A stretch of 64,000 nucleotides of DNA, taken from the NCBI RefSeq assembly GCF_020085105.1, contig NC_058045.1, positions 6,214,333 to 6,278,332 of the forward strand, in the 5' to 3' direction. How positions within the stretch are numbered: the stretch's first letter is position 1; each line of letters starts with the position of its first letter. This DNA is from Siniperca chuatsi (taxonomy: Eukaryota; Chordata; Actinopteri; Centrarchiformes; Sinipercidae). The position numbers and the translations under genes were made by a program. The notes under the pieces are model-generated. The model was given only the letters and a program-made list of their open reading frames with translations. It searched no databases and was not told where the DNA came from. This document shows positions 25,601-38,900 of the stretch, in pieces.

Positions 25601-27202
25601 TAAACAGAATTGCTCCATAAATGCATTGTTCAATGCTTCAGCATGTGCCCTTATTGCCCTTCAGTGTTTAACATGTTATTGGAAACTTATATTTATCCAA
25701 TACTTATGTTATAAAATGCTTGATGAATCAGCCAAGTAAACAGCCAAAAGTGATTTTTAAAAAATGCATTAGTATTTAGAAACCTTTAACTTGCTCGAAC
25801 TAAACATTTAAGATATCAGAAAGTTACCAGGAAATATGTAGCTTTATTAGAGGTCATGACAACAGTGAGTCAGTGTGCCATGCGGGCAACACACCCATGT
25901 CCATGTGTCTAAATTCAAATTTTTGACATTTTCTGTTTCCCCAAAACTGAAAGGTAATGATTGCTGTCACTTCCCAAAGCTTTTATTCATATGGAGAAAA
26001 ACTTGCATGTGCTTGTTTTGGCTCCATAACACATACACACATGCAGGCACACTTTCCACCATGTAATGATGTTCTATAAACAGCCAGTGTGGTCGGGTCG
26101 CCGTAGACCTTTGAGGTAACGTGATACACTGTCACATTGCACCTTCTGCAGTGTTTTATGGTCAAATTGTATTGGCTCTGTCTTGTGAACGTGTGTGAAC
26201 ATTTAATTATTATTTTTACACTGAACACGCTGTCAACGCAGAGGTCAGAGTCCACTGGGGTTTATCTAACTTTTTATTTTTATTTCTCAACTCAGTGCAG
26301 CAGTGGGCGTTTAATATGCCCGACAGCCAAAGCAAGAGCTCATCTTGAGTAACACTTCATAGAAATCACAAGTCCTGTCCGTTTATAAATAGAATAATTG
26401 AGAAACATGCAAGTTTCCTCCACGAGTGGAATAGATAACTCCAGTAGTTGAAAACTATGAGGTATATTGAGTAAAGTAGCTCCTGTAGTGGTGTCCCAGT
26501 GGCTTAGTTGAGTGAGAAAAAATACTTTTATCTAAGATTTATTTGATTTATGTTTTATATAAGAACTGGTATACACCCATGGAGATGAGGGTGGCTCAAA
26601 AATCTATTTGAATACTTCCTGGTAATAAGCTGTTCTGTCTCAGTAAAGAATGTGACGAGACAAGCCGTAGGTGCTATCCCACCAAGTTTCTGCTTTCATA
26701 TTAGTATATCATAAAGCTAAGAGTAAAGCAAAAGGCATTGTGGACTTCCTAATAATTTTTGCGTCATTTGGTGATAATGGATTTATTATGTGCGACTAAA
26801 CATATTAGCCAAATATTTACACAAATCGTGTATAATTATATAATTGAACCTCATCTTTTAGGCCAACATGGATGAGGAGTTCTTTGAAAGTGCTTTGAAA
26901 AAAATGGACATTTGAGTATCTACAGTTCACTGACATCTGCTTGTCTTGTTCGCTCAACCTTCTGCTGATGAAGATCATATGATACAATCGATAGGAGATT
27001 GTTTTCTCAACTGCTGTTTCCGAGGTCAAGAATGAACTTCAAACCTCAAATCATTTACATGCTTTACATCACAGCTAACTTTAAATGTATTTTTTTCTGC
27101 CGTTGCAAGCAGCCATTATTTCCATTTATTTCCATATGAAAATCTATAAGCAGACCCTTGAGTTGTGTAAACCATCACATCAAGTCTTCATTATTTTGTC
27201 AC

Positions 27203-27289
27203 ATTACATTGCTGTTATGAGGTAATGTAGTGCAGAAGTTTCATGTTAATCTGCACTTAAACTGCATTACCTCATAACAGTAATGTAAT
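27203..27289. repeat. Compact 87-nt inverted repeat (hairpin)
   Basis: The left arm starts ATTACATTGCTGTTATGAGG and the right arm ends with its reverse complement, with only G-U wobbles over the first 26 pairs. After a six-base asymmetric bulge near the apex, TGCAG/CTGCA pairs again. The apical loop is about 15 nt. It lies inside ppara intron 1. It could be a foldback MITE or a microRNA-like precursor; no expression evidence is available. Confidence 0.6.
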
Positions 27290-27699
27290 ATTGGCAAAGC
27301 CTAATGCAGGCTTGATGTTCATAATGATAAATTAAGCAACTCAAGCAAGTTTGCTAATAGATTTTCATATTGTACAAAAATTAATGGAAAACCAATGGAT
27401 GTCTAGAAATGTGAGACATCCAAAAATATAAACCTTTATAGCATGCATTTTAAATTAGTCATTAGAATGTAAAGTATACATAATTTCTAGTTAAGGAGCT
27501 AAAATTTGCAAACACAGCAGTTTGGACCTTCAAGTCTAAACATAGCAGACAAAATTTGCTGTCTGCTGTACATTTAACTGTCATTGACTCTGAAATGACA
27601 AGGTAAGTCACCTGATAACTGGACAATTGAACTGTAAGCTGTCATATGGCCCATCTGTCACAGACTACAGCTAAAGTCCAATGTCAATCACTTCCCAGT

Positions 27700-27975
27700 C
27701 TGTACTTTGATCAATCTCCATAACGATAATAGGGCGCCGGCCAGCATATCAGTCCTGAGAGATAAGGGTTCACTTGAGTGTTTACACTGCAGGCACGGTC
27801 CAGGCTGAGCTCATAGAGTGAACTCTTCAAACAAATGGACAGGCGGAGCTGGCGGGACAGCCCCATCAGCCCATATTCCTGCTCTAAGACCACCGTTATG
27901 CCCCCAGGGGCCCTTCTTATTACAGGCCTGTCAGCACTCAGACCACAGGATGGGTTGATTAAAGATTAACCTGTG
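27700..27975. promoter_or_regulatory. Non-repetitive GC-richer block in ppara intron 1
   Basis: This stretch contrasts with the AT-rich intron around it: it includes GGGCGCCGGCC, a GATA-type site in GAGATAAGGG and balanced complex sequence, and no match to the repeat families seen elsewhere in the window. No splice-bounded exon or long frame fits. It is a candidate conserved enhancer, which is inference. Confidence 0.25.
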
Positions 27976-27980
27976 GTCCG

Positions 27981-28002
<22 letters not shown>

Positions 28003-28060
<58 letters not shown>
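28003..28060. repeat. (CA)29 microsatellite
   Basis: Uninterrupted CA run preceded by CT-rich sequence. Confidence 0.97.
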
Positions 28061-28063
<3 letters not shown>

Positions 28064-29225
28064 AATGATCATACAAACTATTGGAAAGAGCTGGATGTCG
28101 TGTTGTCAGGAACCAAAGTTGCACGGAAGACCCTTCTGTCTCTTCTCATTGCCAAGGTATGTTCTCCTGTACAACTAGTACTACAGTGTTTTCAGTAATC
28201 TTTTTTTTTTTTTACATGCCTTGGCGAGACAAGCCCATACACACGTCTAATCACTTGGCCTGCTGCCAGCGTTATCTGTGTTTTCTTGTCATAACATTTG
28301 ATGTTCGTTGTCATCCTTGATGGATTTGGAAAGCATCGAGCTTCATTGGATGCCCCAGAGACAATAGTTGGTCGTGGAGGCTGTGTGATTATACTTTTCC
28401 GTTATCAGCTGAAGCATGTGTGCATCTGTGTGGATATAGAGTTGCCACAGGATCAGATAACATGATCCCCTTTAGGTGTACTACTTCTTAAGCAGGTGAT
28501 TTGTAGATCATTTTCTTGAAGATCTCAGACGGCTGTGTAAACTAACTTCATGCTGGTCTATGACCTTCCCTGTTGGGAGAGTAGGAGGCTTTCTACATGC
28601 CTGGGTTACATTCAGAGCATGTTTATCTGCCTCGGGCGGAGATTACAAGCAGCTTCATGGCCTCTTTGTTTAATGTGGGTATTGAGTGCAATGGATGAGC
28701 ATAACATGGGGGGCTGGGTGAACATGCTAAGCAACTGTGCAGAAATCCATCAGACTGTATGGATCATTTATGCTCCACTCATACATCCAGCCCTGTGATC
28801 CCTGCTACAGAATTGCTAATACACAAGTCTGTAATGGGATTTATTGATTTTAATGAGAGATTGAATTCCAGTGGTAGGGGGTTGTAGCTGTTTTCACATG
28901 CCTGCCTCCCCGCCTGCTGCTGATTTCAAAGCCAGATCCATGTGCTGGCATTGCCATGGCATCGTCATGGTGACCTTGGTGGCTCTTGGTTAGTGGTCTT
29001 TTTTCAGTGTAACCCCCCCTCCTCCCCTTTTGGACCCTAATCTCAACCCTAACCCACACAAACATGTATGACCTTGCTCATCTTTCTCTCAGTGTGTGCT
29101 GTGGCCTCAGCGGGCTTGGTTGAGGGAGCATAAGAGAGGTCTTGACCTAAGGGACAAACTTCTCACATCTCACTTGCTCACTCTGTCTCGCACATTGCTG
29201 ATAAAGACCCAGTAATCTATCTTAA

Positions 29226-29335
29226 CTCGTGGGTCTAAGGACAGAGGGTGTTGTATGCTGTACAGATTGTAAAGCCCCTTAAGGCAAATTGTGATTTGTG
29301 ATATTGGGCTATATAAATAAAATTGACTTGACTTA
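29226..29335 (+). repeat. L2-type LINE/SINE 3' tail
   Basis: GGTCTAAGGACAGAGGGTGT ... GTGATATTGGGCTATATAAA followed by TTGACTTGACTTAA repeats is the typical 3' terminus of fish L2 LINEs and their SINE partners. Only the tail is present. Confidence 0.65.
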
Positions 29336-31852
29336 AGTGACATTCCTCTCTATCCCCCGTGTCTCTCTCTGTCTTTCTCTTTCCCAATCCATGAGACCTC
29401 TGCAATCTGCAGCTAAGCGGCTCCGTGTGTTTGCATTCTTATGTTGTATGTTGGTGGCAACACAAGGTTAGCTTGGTCTATCACCTCATAGCTGCTGGAA
29501 GGGGGTCATGAGTTCAGAAAAGGACTTGTGTCATATATGTTATTAAAATAGAAAGGCATGCATGCAGTGGGTGTGTGTTGACACAGCCTCAATATATAGT
29601 CCACTTTAGATTGACCTATATCTAGACTGTAAACTCAGAAGTTTATACTGAAAACATATAGTCTGTAGGCCCAAATGTATCTCATCTTACCACTAGATAA
29701 AAAGGTGCCCAGGTTAATGGAGTATTATCTGAACAGACAGCATGGTTGTCAAGGTGTAGCCGAGAAGCTTCTTTATTTTTCTTGTTGAAGCAGTATTATA
29801 ATGAGGCAGTGCTGAGTGAAGTGAGTGTATGAAACAGGATGTCCTCTAAAGGAAGACCTGAGGGCCAGGAGCTAGCGGCTGAATGCTAAAGAGGTTTGCT
29901 TTGTCCTAGCAGAGCTAACACTGCCTCCATTCAGAAGTATATTGTAGAGAGTAGCTCAGTAAAGCGGCCCGCCTCATATGCCAAGCTTTTTTTCATGTGG
30001 GTTAATGTAATGGGTGGGAATCTTCAGGGTCTTTACTATTATATTCAGTTCAGTTCCTCTGGGCTGTGATTCTTGATGGTAACATTTAGTTCATTGCATT
30101 GTGTTTTTTTTCCCTCTGCTTCTTAACCCTGTATTAAACCTGAAAACCCATGTAGAAATTTCACTTAGTTGACTATTTCACTAAAAATGCTACCGTGTTT
30201 ATCACTTGTTGTGCTGTCTTTCCCAATGGCTTCAGCACTAAAACATTTATATTCATATTCATCCATTTGCCAATAAACAAGGTACCATTACATTACCAAT
30301 GTTTTCAATAGACATTAGGATGTCGTATTTCCAAAATTTCCATCTCCCAAAGCGTGAATACCAAGTTACCATCAAGTACCACCCTCTTTAATATATTTGC
30401 AAAAGCTGAAGTGTGTTGAGACATTTGCTTTCAGTGCAGGAGCAGCTAGGCTGATTGTGTTTTTCCACCTCTGCCATGTGCAATCAAGGTAGCTCTAAAG
30501 TGAGCAACAAACAAGAGCGATTGATGTTGCTTCACAACAACGCAGAGTTGTATTAGACAATGTGCTCTGTAATTGTAAAGGATGGCTCACTGCTCATCCT
30601 TAGCCACATCCAGCCGTGTTGTACCACGTGGCTGGACTTTGAGCCAGGTCTTGTTGTCTTGCTGTTGTTGTTATTATATATTTTTTCAGTTATATCACTG
30701 TTCTGTCATGCTGCCCGCTAGTCACCCACCAGCCCTGGATGTAGTATGGACCTTCCCAAGGTTCTTCCATTTTTTTTCCTCTTACTTGAAGGGTTAAAAT
30801 ATCACTGAAAGAGAGATTAATTTTATCAATATTAACAGTCACATAACACATAGAATAACGTTTATATAATCCATTTTATTTGCCTTCTGCACTCAAAGCG
30901 AAACTATATGCAAATGATCTATACTTTCAGTAGCTGCTTCAATGGCATACCATTCATTTCTGTCATTGGATCTTTTAAATAGACTCACAGGGAGCACTGA
31001 GGGCATAAACATTTTGAGCATGCAGTCAGTCTCTCTTCTTAAACAGCCTACAGTACATTACACAGTGTGGTGCAAGTTAAGGTTAAACTAAAGGCGGTGT
31101 AAAGGTGTGGAATGGCTGAGAACAACCAGCAGTTGCTATCTTATAGCCATATAGCCACCCTCACCCCCACTGCCCACCTCCCCCCTCGTTTGATGTTCTT
31201 AGCGGGTCCTGGAAAAGGGCTTACTGAAGATTGACCTAGTTTAAATGCAGATGTATGAAGTTCTAATATGCAATATCAGGTCCATTCCCTCTGCCAGTCT
31301 TAAGCTTAGCCAACAAGACAAGCCTACTTCTTAGTGCACTGTATGTGTGCATGTGTATCTTATAGCTCCTCCCAGTTCCCACTGTGCAATTCAGCAAAAT
31401 CTCACCCATCTACTCTACAAGCCAGTCTGTCATGTCTCTTCTAGCTCACCCCAGACCTTCCTGTCACAGCACAACCTAAGCCAGCCCAGTGACCTACATT
31501 AATCCCTCCACATGTCTCTGTGCCTCACTTACTGTCTCTCTGTCCTCCTCTGTCTTTCTTTTTCTGCAGCAGTATGAGGTTTGTAAGAATAAGGTTACTG
31601 TATTTGGAGTGAATAGCTCAGAAGAGTGGAGGGGCCTGTGTTGTGTCATAAGATACTCCATTTCCTTCATTCCCTTACTGCCTGCTGACCCACTATAGCA
31701 ACATGCAGCACCTGTTGGTGTGGATGGCCACACGTTGCATCAGCACTACTCATTAGGTCTAAATGTATTAGTCAGTGCTGTGTTGAATCATGTGCGTGGA
31801 AAGATAATGCAGTATTACTCTGTGGTGTTGATGTTGATAATGATGTTATCAG

Positions 31853-32594
31853 TTTTTAGCCATGCTAGCGGTGTGGCTTTATGGATGCCAGTGTTGGCCA
31901 GTCGGTGGGTCCACCATTTTGATCCACACTGAAGTACAACTAGGCTATTGGATGGACTGCCACGAAATTGTGTACATTCATGGTGCCCAGATGATGGATC
32001 CTAACCACTTCGGTGATCCCCTAACTTTTCTTCTAGTGCTGCCAGCAACATTTTCCCTTATCTAGTAAAATATCTCAACACCTACTGGATGGATTGGCAA
32101 AGAATTTGGCACAAACATTCATAGTTCCCAGATGATGTATCCTAATGACAGTGTAGAGCCCTTTACTTCCTTTAGTGCCACAATGAGGTTGTCATTTGTG
32201 GTTTTGACTGAAATGTCTATTGGGCAGATTGCCATGACATTTTGTACAGACGTTCATCTCTCCCTCAGGATAAATTGTGATCCCCTGATTTTATATTTTG
32301 CAGCATCATCAGGTCAAAGTTTTAATTTGTGCAATACTTTAAACTTTGCCGTAAATTTTGGTTTATGACCAAATACCTGCAGGCTAATGACATGTTCTCT
32401 GTCTTTATCGCTAATTAGCAAATCTTAGCATGCTAACACGCTAAACTAAGATGGTGAACATGGTAAACGTTATACCTGCTAAACATCAGCATGTTGGCAT
32501 TGTTATTGTGCGCATGTTAGCAAGCTGACGTTAGCATTTAGCACAAAGCACTGCAGTATCTTAACCTCACAGGGCTGCTAGCATTATCTTGTCT
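31853..32594 (+). repeat. Large dispersed teleost repeat, longer copy
   Basis: Begins TTTTTAGCCATGCTAG and ends in the GCTAACAYGCTA / GACGTTAGCATTTAGC / GCTGCTAGCATT region. It shares both ends with 46594-47095. Its middle (about 31940-32300) consists of three decayed units of about 100-110 bp, each with GGATGGATTG-, ACATTCAT- and CAGATGATG-like landmarks. No coding frame. I recall this family as common in percomorph introns; class uncertain. Confidence 0.6.
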
Positions 32595-32681
32595 TCCTCT
32601 GTCTGTTTCCAAATCACTTCTTTGACTTCTTTGTCCGTCTGTCCCCCCCCCCCACCCCCACCCCCTGTCCTCTGTCTCCAG

Positions 32682-32722
32682 TCTGATGTGTGAGAGTGCT
32701 GGCAGCCCGCTCCTCCACCGTG
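32682..32722 (+). other. ppara: ppara 5' UTR part of the first coding exon
   Basis: The acceptor CTGTCTCCAG ends at 32681 after a long C/T tract. The 41-nt leader contains an upstream ATG at 32686 in another frame, which overlaps the main start. Confidence 0.75.
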
Positions 32723-32802
32723 ATGGTCGACATGGAGAGCCACTACCATCCGCCTTCACCCCTGGAGGACTCGGTGCTGGGCAGCCCCCTGTGCGCCGAT
32801 GA
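32686..32802 (+). other. Upstream ORF overlapping the ppara start
   Basis: An ATG 37 nt upstream of the ppara start opens a 38-codon frame that stops at 32800-32802, 80 nt inside the coding sequence in a different frame. Its initiation context is weak (C at -3, T at +4), so it may be bypassed by leaky scanning. Its existence is seen; its effect is not. Confidence 0.4.
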
Positions 32803-32915
32803 CAACTTCATGAGCAGCATGGAGGAGCTCCAGGACATCTCCCAGTCCATCGACAATGACGCCCTCCCCGAATACCAGTCCTCCAGCAATGGCTCAGAAG
32901 GTTCCACTGTTCTAG
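32723..32915 (+). CDS. ppara: ppara coding exon 1
   Basis: Codes for residues 1-64 ([17 protein letters not shown]...) and ends in phase 1 with CTAG|GTGAGC. Start context G at -3 and G at +4 is strong. LQDISQSI matches the IQEISQSI of human PPAR-alpha. Confidence 0.93.
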
Positions 32916-35900
32916 GTGAGCTCTCAATATCACTGAATTGAAATGATATCTTAAGATTATTAATAATATGGTGAGATGACAGTGTGGGGTTTGCTCCCAC
33001 ACTGCCATTCCACAGTTTCAAAGTGTCCCCGGCAGCTCAGTGTAATCTCCTTGCCATTGTTGTTGTTGTCAGAGCAGAGGTCCCTCAATTTAGCCCCCTA
33101 ATCCCTAATTTGCTCCAGCTGAATGTTCAGAGAGGACATACGTTTTGGCTAATTTAACGTCTTCATTTAACCTACAACAAAGCTGCACTACAATCCTTTG
33201 GCAGTCCTTTCTTTTCTCACATTGTCTGACTCACCCACTTTTTTACCTCTTTGGCCAATAGTCCCTTGATCTTAATTGGTTTGTCCTTGTCTCTGATTTA
33301 CGGAGTGCCTTGATGCATTTTCCTGCCTATTTCCCACCAAATTCCTTATTTCTTCTTTTCTCTTTCGCCTTATCTACTTCTTAATTTCTGTACTCCCTTG
33401 TTTTACCGCTCTGTCCTCCACCAGCCCTTCTCCTCGCCCCATATCCAATAAGAAATTCACACATTTGTCAGCCACCATGCACCACCTCTCAGGAGACATT
33501 CATTTTGCTGCTGTGTTATCTCCTGAACAAAAGTCACGTGGACATCTGGGAAATGTATGCTACTACTAAATTATGCAACAAGTGAAGAAGCCGTGAATAG
33601 TCCAGAAAGATAAACGTTTAATGGAAGAATAGAGGTTTTGAATGAGGGAGAAGGAAGGAAAGGAGAAAAGACAGGGAGGTATAGGGATATGGCATCACAG
33701 AAACATTGATGATGTCATGGAAGAGTCAGTGAGAGGGTGTTTAGGATTTATGGGTGTTTGGGAGCACTCACAGTGAGAGACAGGAGCAGAAGAAACACTG
33801 ACATGCTTTTCTTGTCCACACTCAGTTGAAACATGTGCACTTGCACCAAGCAGGAACACAGCTCCAGGTCTGCTGCCAAATGCTGCTTATCCAAGTTCTG
33901 GCGTCTCTCAACCAACTCATGTGGCTTGACTTAGTGCCACTGTTTTGTACTATTTCATCTTTGCTATTTGTGTACCAAGCTAGTTCTACCAAACATGTTC
34001 CCTTCACAAGGTGGAAAAAGAAAACTGTTGACAACCTATGGCAAGCCCCATGACCTGTCATCCATGACGAAGATCAGTAATACTACTCCAACGCTGTTAT
34101 GCTTACGACAGGCAACACACCACAGACGGCATTCTAATATCGCTGAATAAATGGTTGCTGTGATGGAACAGACTGTCTTTGACGGGCAAAGTGGACTTAA
34201 AACTGTACTTAACTGTACTTAAATTCCACTAGTTCTTTGCTAGAAGGAGATGATACTTCACAATAGAGATGCATTCATTAAGGCAGACATAGTTGCATTT
34301 TTTTTTTTTACTTACAATTTCTCAAGACAGTGACTCAATTTGTTGTCTGATTGTGGTGACAACTTGTATCCACTTGTATCAACTTGTATCCTATGTACTG
34401 TAGGCTGTAGCAAAATATAATAGGGTCATCAATTGTTATACTTTCATAAAACTATTACATTGTCTACACTCTGGCACCATGCATGACATTTGCTTAGCTT
34501 CACCAGAAATGGGAATTAAGGCGGGGTTATGTTTGGAATGAACTAGTTCATACAAAGTGTCATCCAATCACATCTGAAGGCAAAAGAGTTTATATAAAGA
34601 GAGAGAGTTTTTGCTATAATACTTACATGCTTTTACCTTAGTAAGTTTAGAATGCAGAACTTTTACTTGTAGTGGAGTATTTCAAAGTTGGTATTAGTAC
34701 TTTTGCTTAAGTAATAGACCTGAATACTTCTTCCACCTCCGGTTAACACACCCACAACATAACTGCTCCTCAGCAGCGACCAGCAGAAACTGAAAACTCA
34801 AATATGATATGATATGGTCATCTGCTATATCGCACATTAATTAATATTCGAATATATTGAATGTATTTGAGATATCGCCCAGCCCTAAAACATACAGTAT
34901 TACATTTCAAAATGTTAAAGTTGTTAATTTAAAGTTGAATTTCAGTGCTATAAAGAGCACTTCTAGCACAACACAAATATACAGTTTATACATGAGTGTA
35001 CATATGATCATGAGAATGATTGTAGGTCTACAGCAACAATGGAAATCATACATACTGACATATTGACATCAATACAGATGTCTGTGTGTGCCCACTTTCA
35101 AATCAGATATGATTATACCATGTGTGGGGGCCAATAAGAGCCATTGTTTTGTTAGTTTGAATGTCAAACGCCAACACTGAACGTCAGAGAGGACGAACTA
35201 GTTGAGAAAGTTTGTGCACAAAAATAAGCCTTTCCTCAAAAACCCTTGCTAAGGTGCTCTTGAGCAAGGTGCTTTTTCTCCACTGGGTCTGCCTTGTGCA
35301 CAGCAGAAGAAAATATGGATTTGTTTGGCAGAAATGGCAAAAATAACAAATAGTAAGGAGTAAATAGTGCATTTATTAGAGGACTATTTCCAGCTGCAGA
35401 TTTGGTGCTCTAGTGAGTATTTCCAGCATCAGGATTGACTCAAAATAGACTACATTGCGCATGTTCATCATAATGAAGGAACAGAAGAATAAGCTTTATC
35501 AGGCTTCTTAGTAGGATCTATTAATTGCTGGTTTTGGTCGTTTCATGAGATTTGTTGACAATAAGAAATATATACAATATTACCAGACTTATCCTTTAAA
35601 ATACACATTAATCTGTGTAGTCGTTGCCTTAAGATGTGTGTATTAGTCAGGGGCAATAGTGCGATGACACGTTTAATCACCCATGTGCTTATGTTTTGTA
35701 GATGCCCTGACACCAGCCTCCAGCCCGTCGTCGGTTGTTTACGGGGTGGCAGCAGGCCAGGAGGACTTCTCATCTTCCTCCTCATCGCTCAACTTGGAGT
35801 GTCGAGTTTGTGCTGACCGCGCCTCGGGCTACCACTATGGAGTCCACGCCTGCGAGGGCTGCAAGGTCAGATGAAGAATGCACACATGAATTATACAGTA

Positions 35901-38900
35901 AAACAAGTGGTTCTATCTTTAGATTTCATGTTAGACATTGGTGAAGACTAGACCCATGAAAGGATTAATGACTGAGCAGGTGGGTCTCGTTAATATGCTT
36001 CTCATTGAAGATGAGAATTGAATCTGTGGCCATATTATCACACATGCCTCTGCCTTAGCTGGTCTCTCTTATCTTCTCACCCTAAACTGTGTTTTACTTA
36101 CTACTGTTTTCTCTCCCTCTGTCAATATTTCTGTCCATATCCATCAATCGCCTCCTCCCAAAGTCACCCACACTCAAGCACAGACATGCCAAGAATCACA
36201 AACAGCCTTCTGATTACACATTAACCAACTTCAAGACAATAAATCCTATATTTGGAAGTAAAACACTGAGGAAAGTAGGACTTGCCAGGCCAGAAATCCA
36301 GAGGCAGTGTGTCTTGTGACTAATGATAACTCCTAAGAGCATCAGAAATACCAGACTCGGCCTTCATACGTGGTCTCTCAATAATCTTTCAGTTAATTGT
36401 TTACCAGTCATGTTGAAGAACAACCCAAGGCTGTTTTTTAAGAGGCACTGAAGGACGAAGATAGTGTAACTCGAGCTGTGTGTGCATGTGTTTTTGAGCC
36501 TGTGTTGGTGTCAGTATTCTGTATTCTTTTTATATTTTTTGATTTAAATCTGTCATAATGGGCCAGCAAGGCTTGTCACATTTGAAAGGCTACTCCGAAT
36601 TCTGCCCAGAATTGCAGCTGCCTTCTTTTTACATTTTTGAAGCTTTTCTTTTTTGAAGGTTGATAGTAGTGAGGTGACAGCAAATGAGGGGAGACAGAGG
36701 AGGGAAATGCAACGTAGGTTGCCAACTGGGAATTGAACCAGGGAAGTTGCAATCACAGTTAATGGTATGCATCTTAACATCTAGGCCACTACAACGCCCC
36801 AAAGCAGCCTTCTTTTGCCAGGATTTTGCGGATTGCCCCTGTTGTGTCCTTTCCAGCACGCAGTATCCCATGATCTGCCTTGTGCCTGTAAATATTTATA
36901 ATGTAGCGTTTGGGTGGTTATCTGCAAAAGTATCACAAAAATATCACTTGACCATGTGATGAACCCCTGTAGTTACCAGGTGTTGGGGGTTTGTGTGCAG
37001 AGTGAGCCTGAATGATGGAAAGTAAAGGGGAAAATGATTATTGGCACAAACTGAGAAGTTATCCTTTCAAGAACTCTGAACATTGGTTATTTCTCTACAA
37101 CTTTAAATACTCATGACTAAATAAGCGACAATCAGGTTAAAGTTATTTAGAGAAAATATTATTTAGAAACAACTTCACACACTCACACACATATGCACCC
37201 TCTCATGTGCATCCTTTCTACCTTGTTATTTAGTCATGAAACAGTAATAGGAGGAGGCTGAACTCTGTGATGTCACTGATCCTTTACGATAGTGGACACA
37301 AGCAGCGTCCGCTTCATTTGGCCTGTACTTCAGTTCTGTCCGGGCTTCATGTCAGCTTTGTTTTATGTGTGTCTATATGTGTGTGCACGTGAGGTTGGAG
37401 GTTAGTGGCTGAGAGTCACATGGTTGTAGCATGCCTGTGTAACCTTGTATTGTATGGCCGTTTGTGTGTCTTTCTTACTGTGTGGGTGTCTGTATGTATT
37501 TTGGCGCACTGGGTGACAGTTTTGGATAAAACTGCAATTTGCTATTAAATATGGCTAAATATGTTATTAAGCAATTCCCTAGGCCGTTTTCTACCCTCCA
37601 GCCAACCGCAAACATGCCACTTGGTACATCTGTTACATTGGAACATCTGTTACATTGGTACATCTGTTCCTCCCCAAAGTTAAATGTTTCTTTTTGTCAA
37701 GGTTGTGTAAGCGAGCAGAAACTGATGGTGAAACTATGTATCTGATATTGTCAGGCACCATTCATATGGGAATAAATAACTGCCTATCTAATGGCTTCTT
37801 TTGTCATTAAGAGTTGGCCAATAGTTTTTTTCTGGATCCTGAAACTGGTTTCATAACAGCAGAGTTTATTAAAAGGTAATTTACTAGTCTCTGTTACATT
37901 TCAGATTTTATTAGCTTGTGTATTTTTTCTTTTTATTTGTTTCACGTATTGCCTGATTAATCTGGTCTATGGTGTTCATGTCTCATTCATACAAATGAAA
38001 ATAATTGTCAAAATATTAACGGTAATTGAATTTGTTTTCTTCATGTGAGCAGTATTCACATTTTAACAAATATTTTCCCCCTCATTTCTCCAGGGGTTTT
38101 TTCGGCGGACCATCCGTCTGAAGCTGGAGTATGACAAGTGTGAGCGCCGCTGCAAGATCCAAAAGAAAAATCGCAACAAGTGCCAATACTGCCGCTTCCA
38201 GAAGTGCCTGTCGGTGGGCATGTCCCACAACGGTGAGTTCTACAGAGCAGGTCTGGGCAGAGCTTCAAGCTCAGCGCACACACACACACACGCACACACA
38301 TATGCATGGTTCTTGTTACTTGTGAGCACACAGTACTTAACAGAGTACCACAGTTGTGTAGGTGCCAAGAAAGATTGAACAAGCGCGTACACACACAATT
38401 AGCACAAATAAGCAATCTAACACCACAGTTGAGTGTTAAGTTGCATGTTAAAGCAAGTCACTAACTGAAGACTAATGCTGGCTATTAGACAGTGTCCTCA
38501 AAATGAACCCATTTAAACATTTGGACCATCTGTATTTTCCTTTATTCAGATTAAGACCACTTAGATTGCAGATCTAAGTGTTTTTTTCATTCATGTGCAG
38601 TACATGGTACATTTGTGTCTGTGCATGTTGCAATCATTGATGTGCTGGAGACATATTGAATTGCAATGGCTGAACCCACTCAACCCGTTTGGTGCAGATA
38701 TGTGAACAAGAAGGGAAATCACATGACCAAGTGAGTCTAGCCACATGATTATGTGATTTCCAACCTGCAAAAACCTATGGATCACACTAATAGCCAGCTT
38801 TGCTGCACAGATAGATCTAAAAATAAAGAAAACACATTCACAGTCCAAAATATTAAAAATAATTATCAATAATGCTTATTAATCACATTTGACTAAAAAA

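Larger units (their letters stand above)
19975..32681 (+). other. ppara: ppara intron 1 (5' UTR intron)
   Basis: About 12.7 kb with no protein gene. It contains a DR1-like motif at 21248, a repeat copy at 22560, a compact hairpin at 27203, a non-repetitive block at 27700-27975, a CA microsatellite at 28003, an L2-type tail at 29226 and a large dispersed repeat at 31853. It ends with a C-rich tract and CTCCAG before 32682. Confidence 0.55.
32916..35701 (+). other. ppara: ppara intron 2
   Basis: About 2.8 kb. Holds dispersed-repeat fragments at 34525-34600 and 34613-34740; otherwise AT-rich DNA without genes. Confidence 0.85.

Noticed and set aside
31570..31582. Possible ppara 5' UTR exon after a strong acceptor at 31560-31569
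   Set aside because: The nearest good donor leaves only about 13 nt, too short to support without transcript evidence.
35866..35874. Continuation of ppara coding past 35865
   Set aside because: The apparent extra codons (VR then stop) are the GTCAGATGA of the splice donor; the family sequence resumes at 38094.
38714..38761. 11-bp perfect inverted repeat in ppara intron 4 as a second microRNA-like hairpin
   Set aside because: The stem is too short and the 26-nt interior pairs poorly; likely chance.
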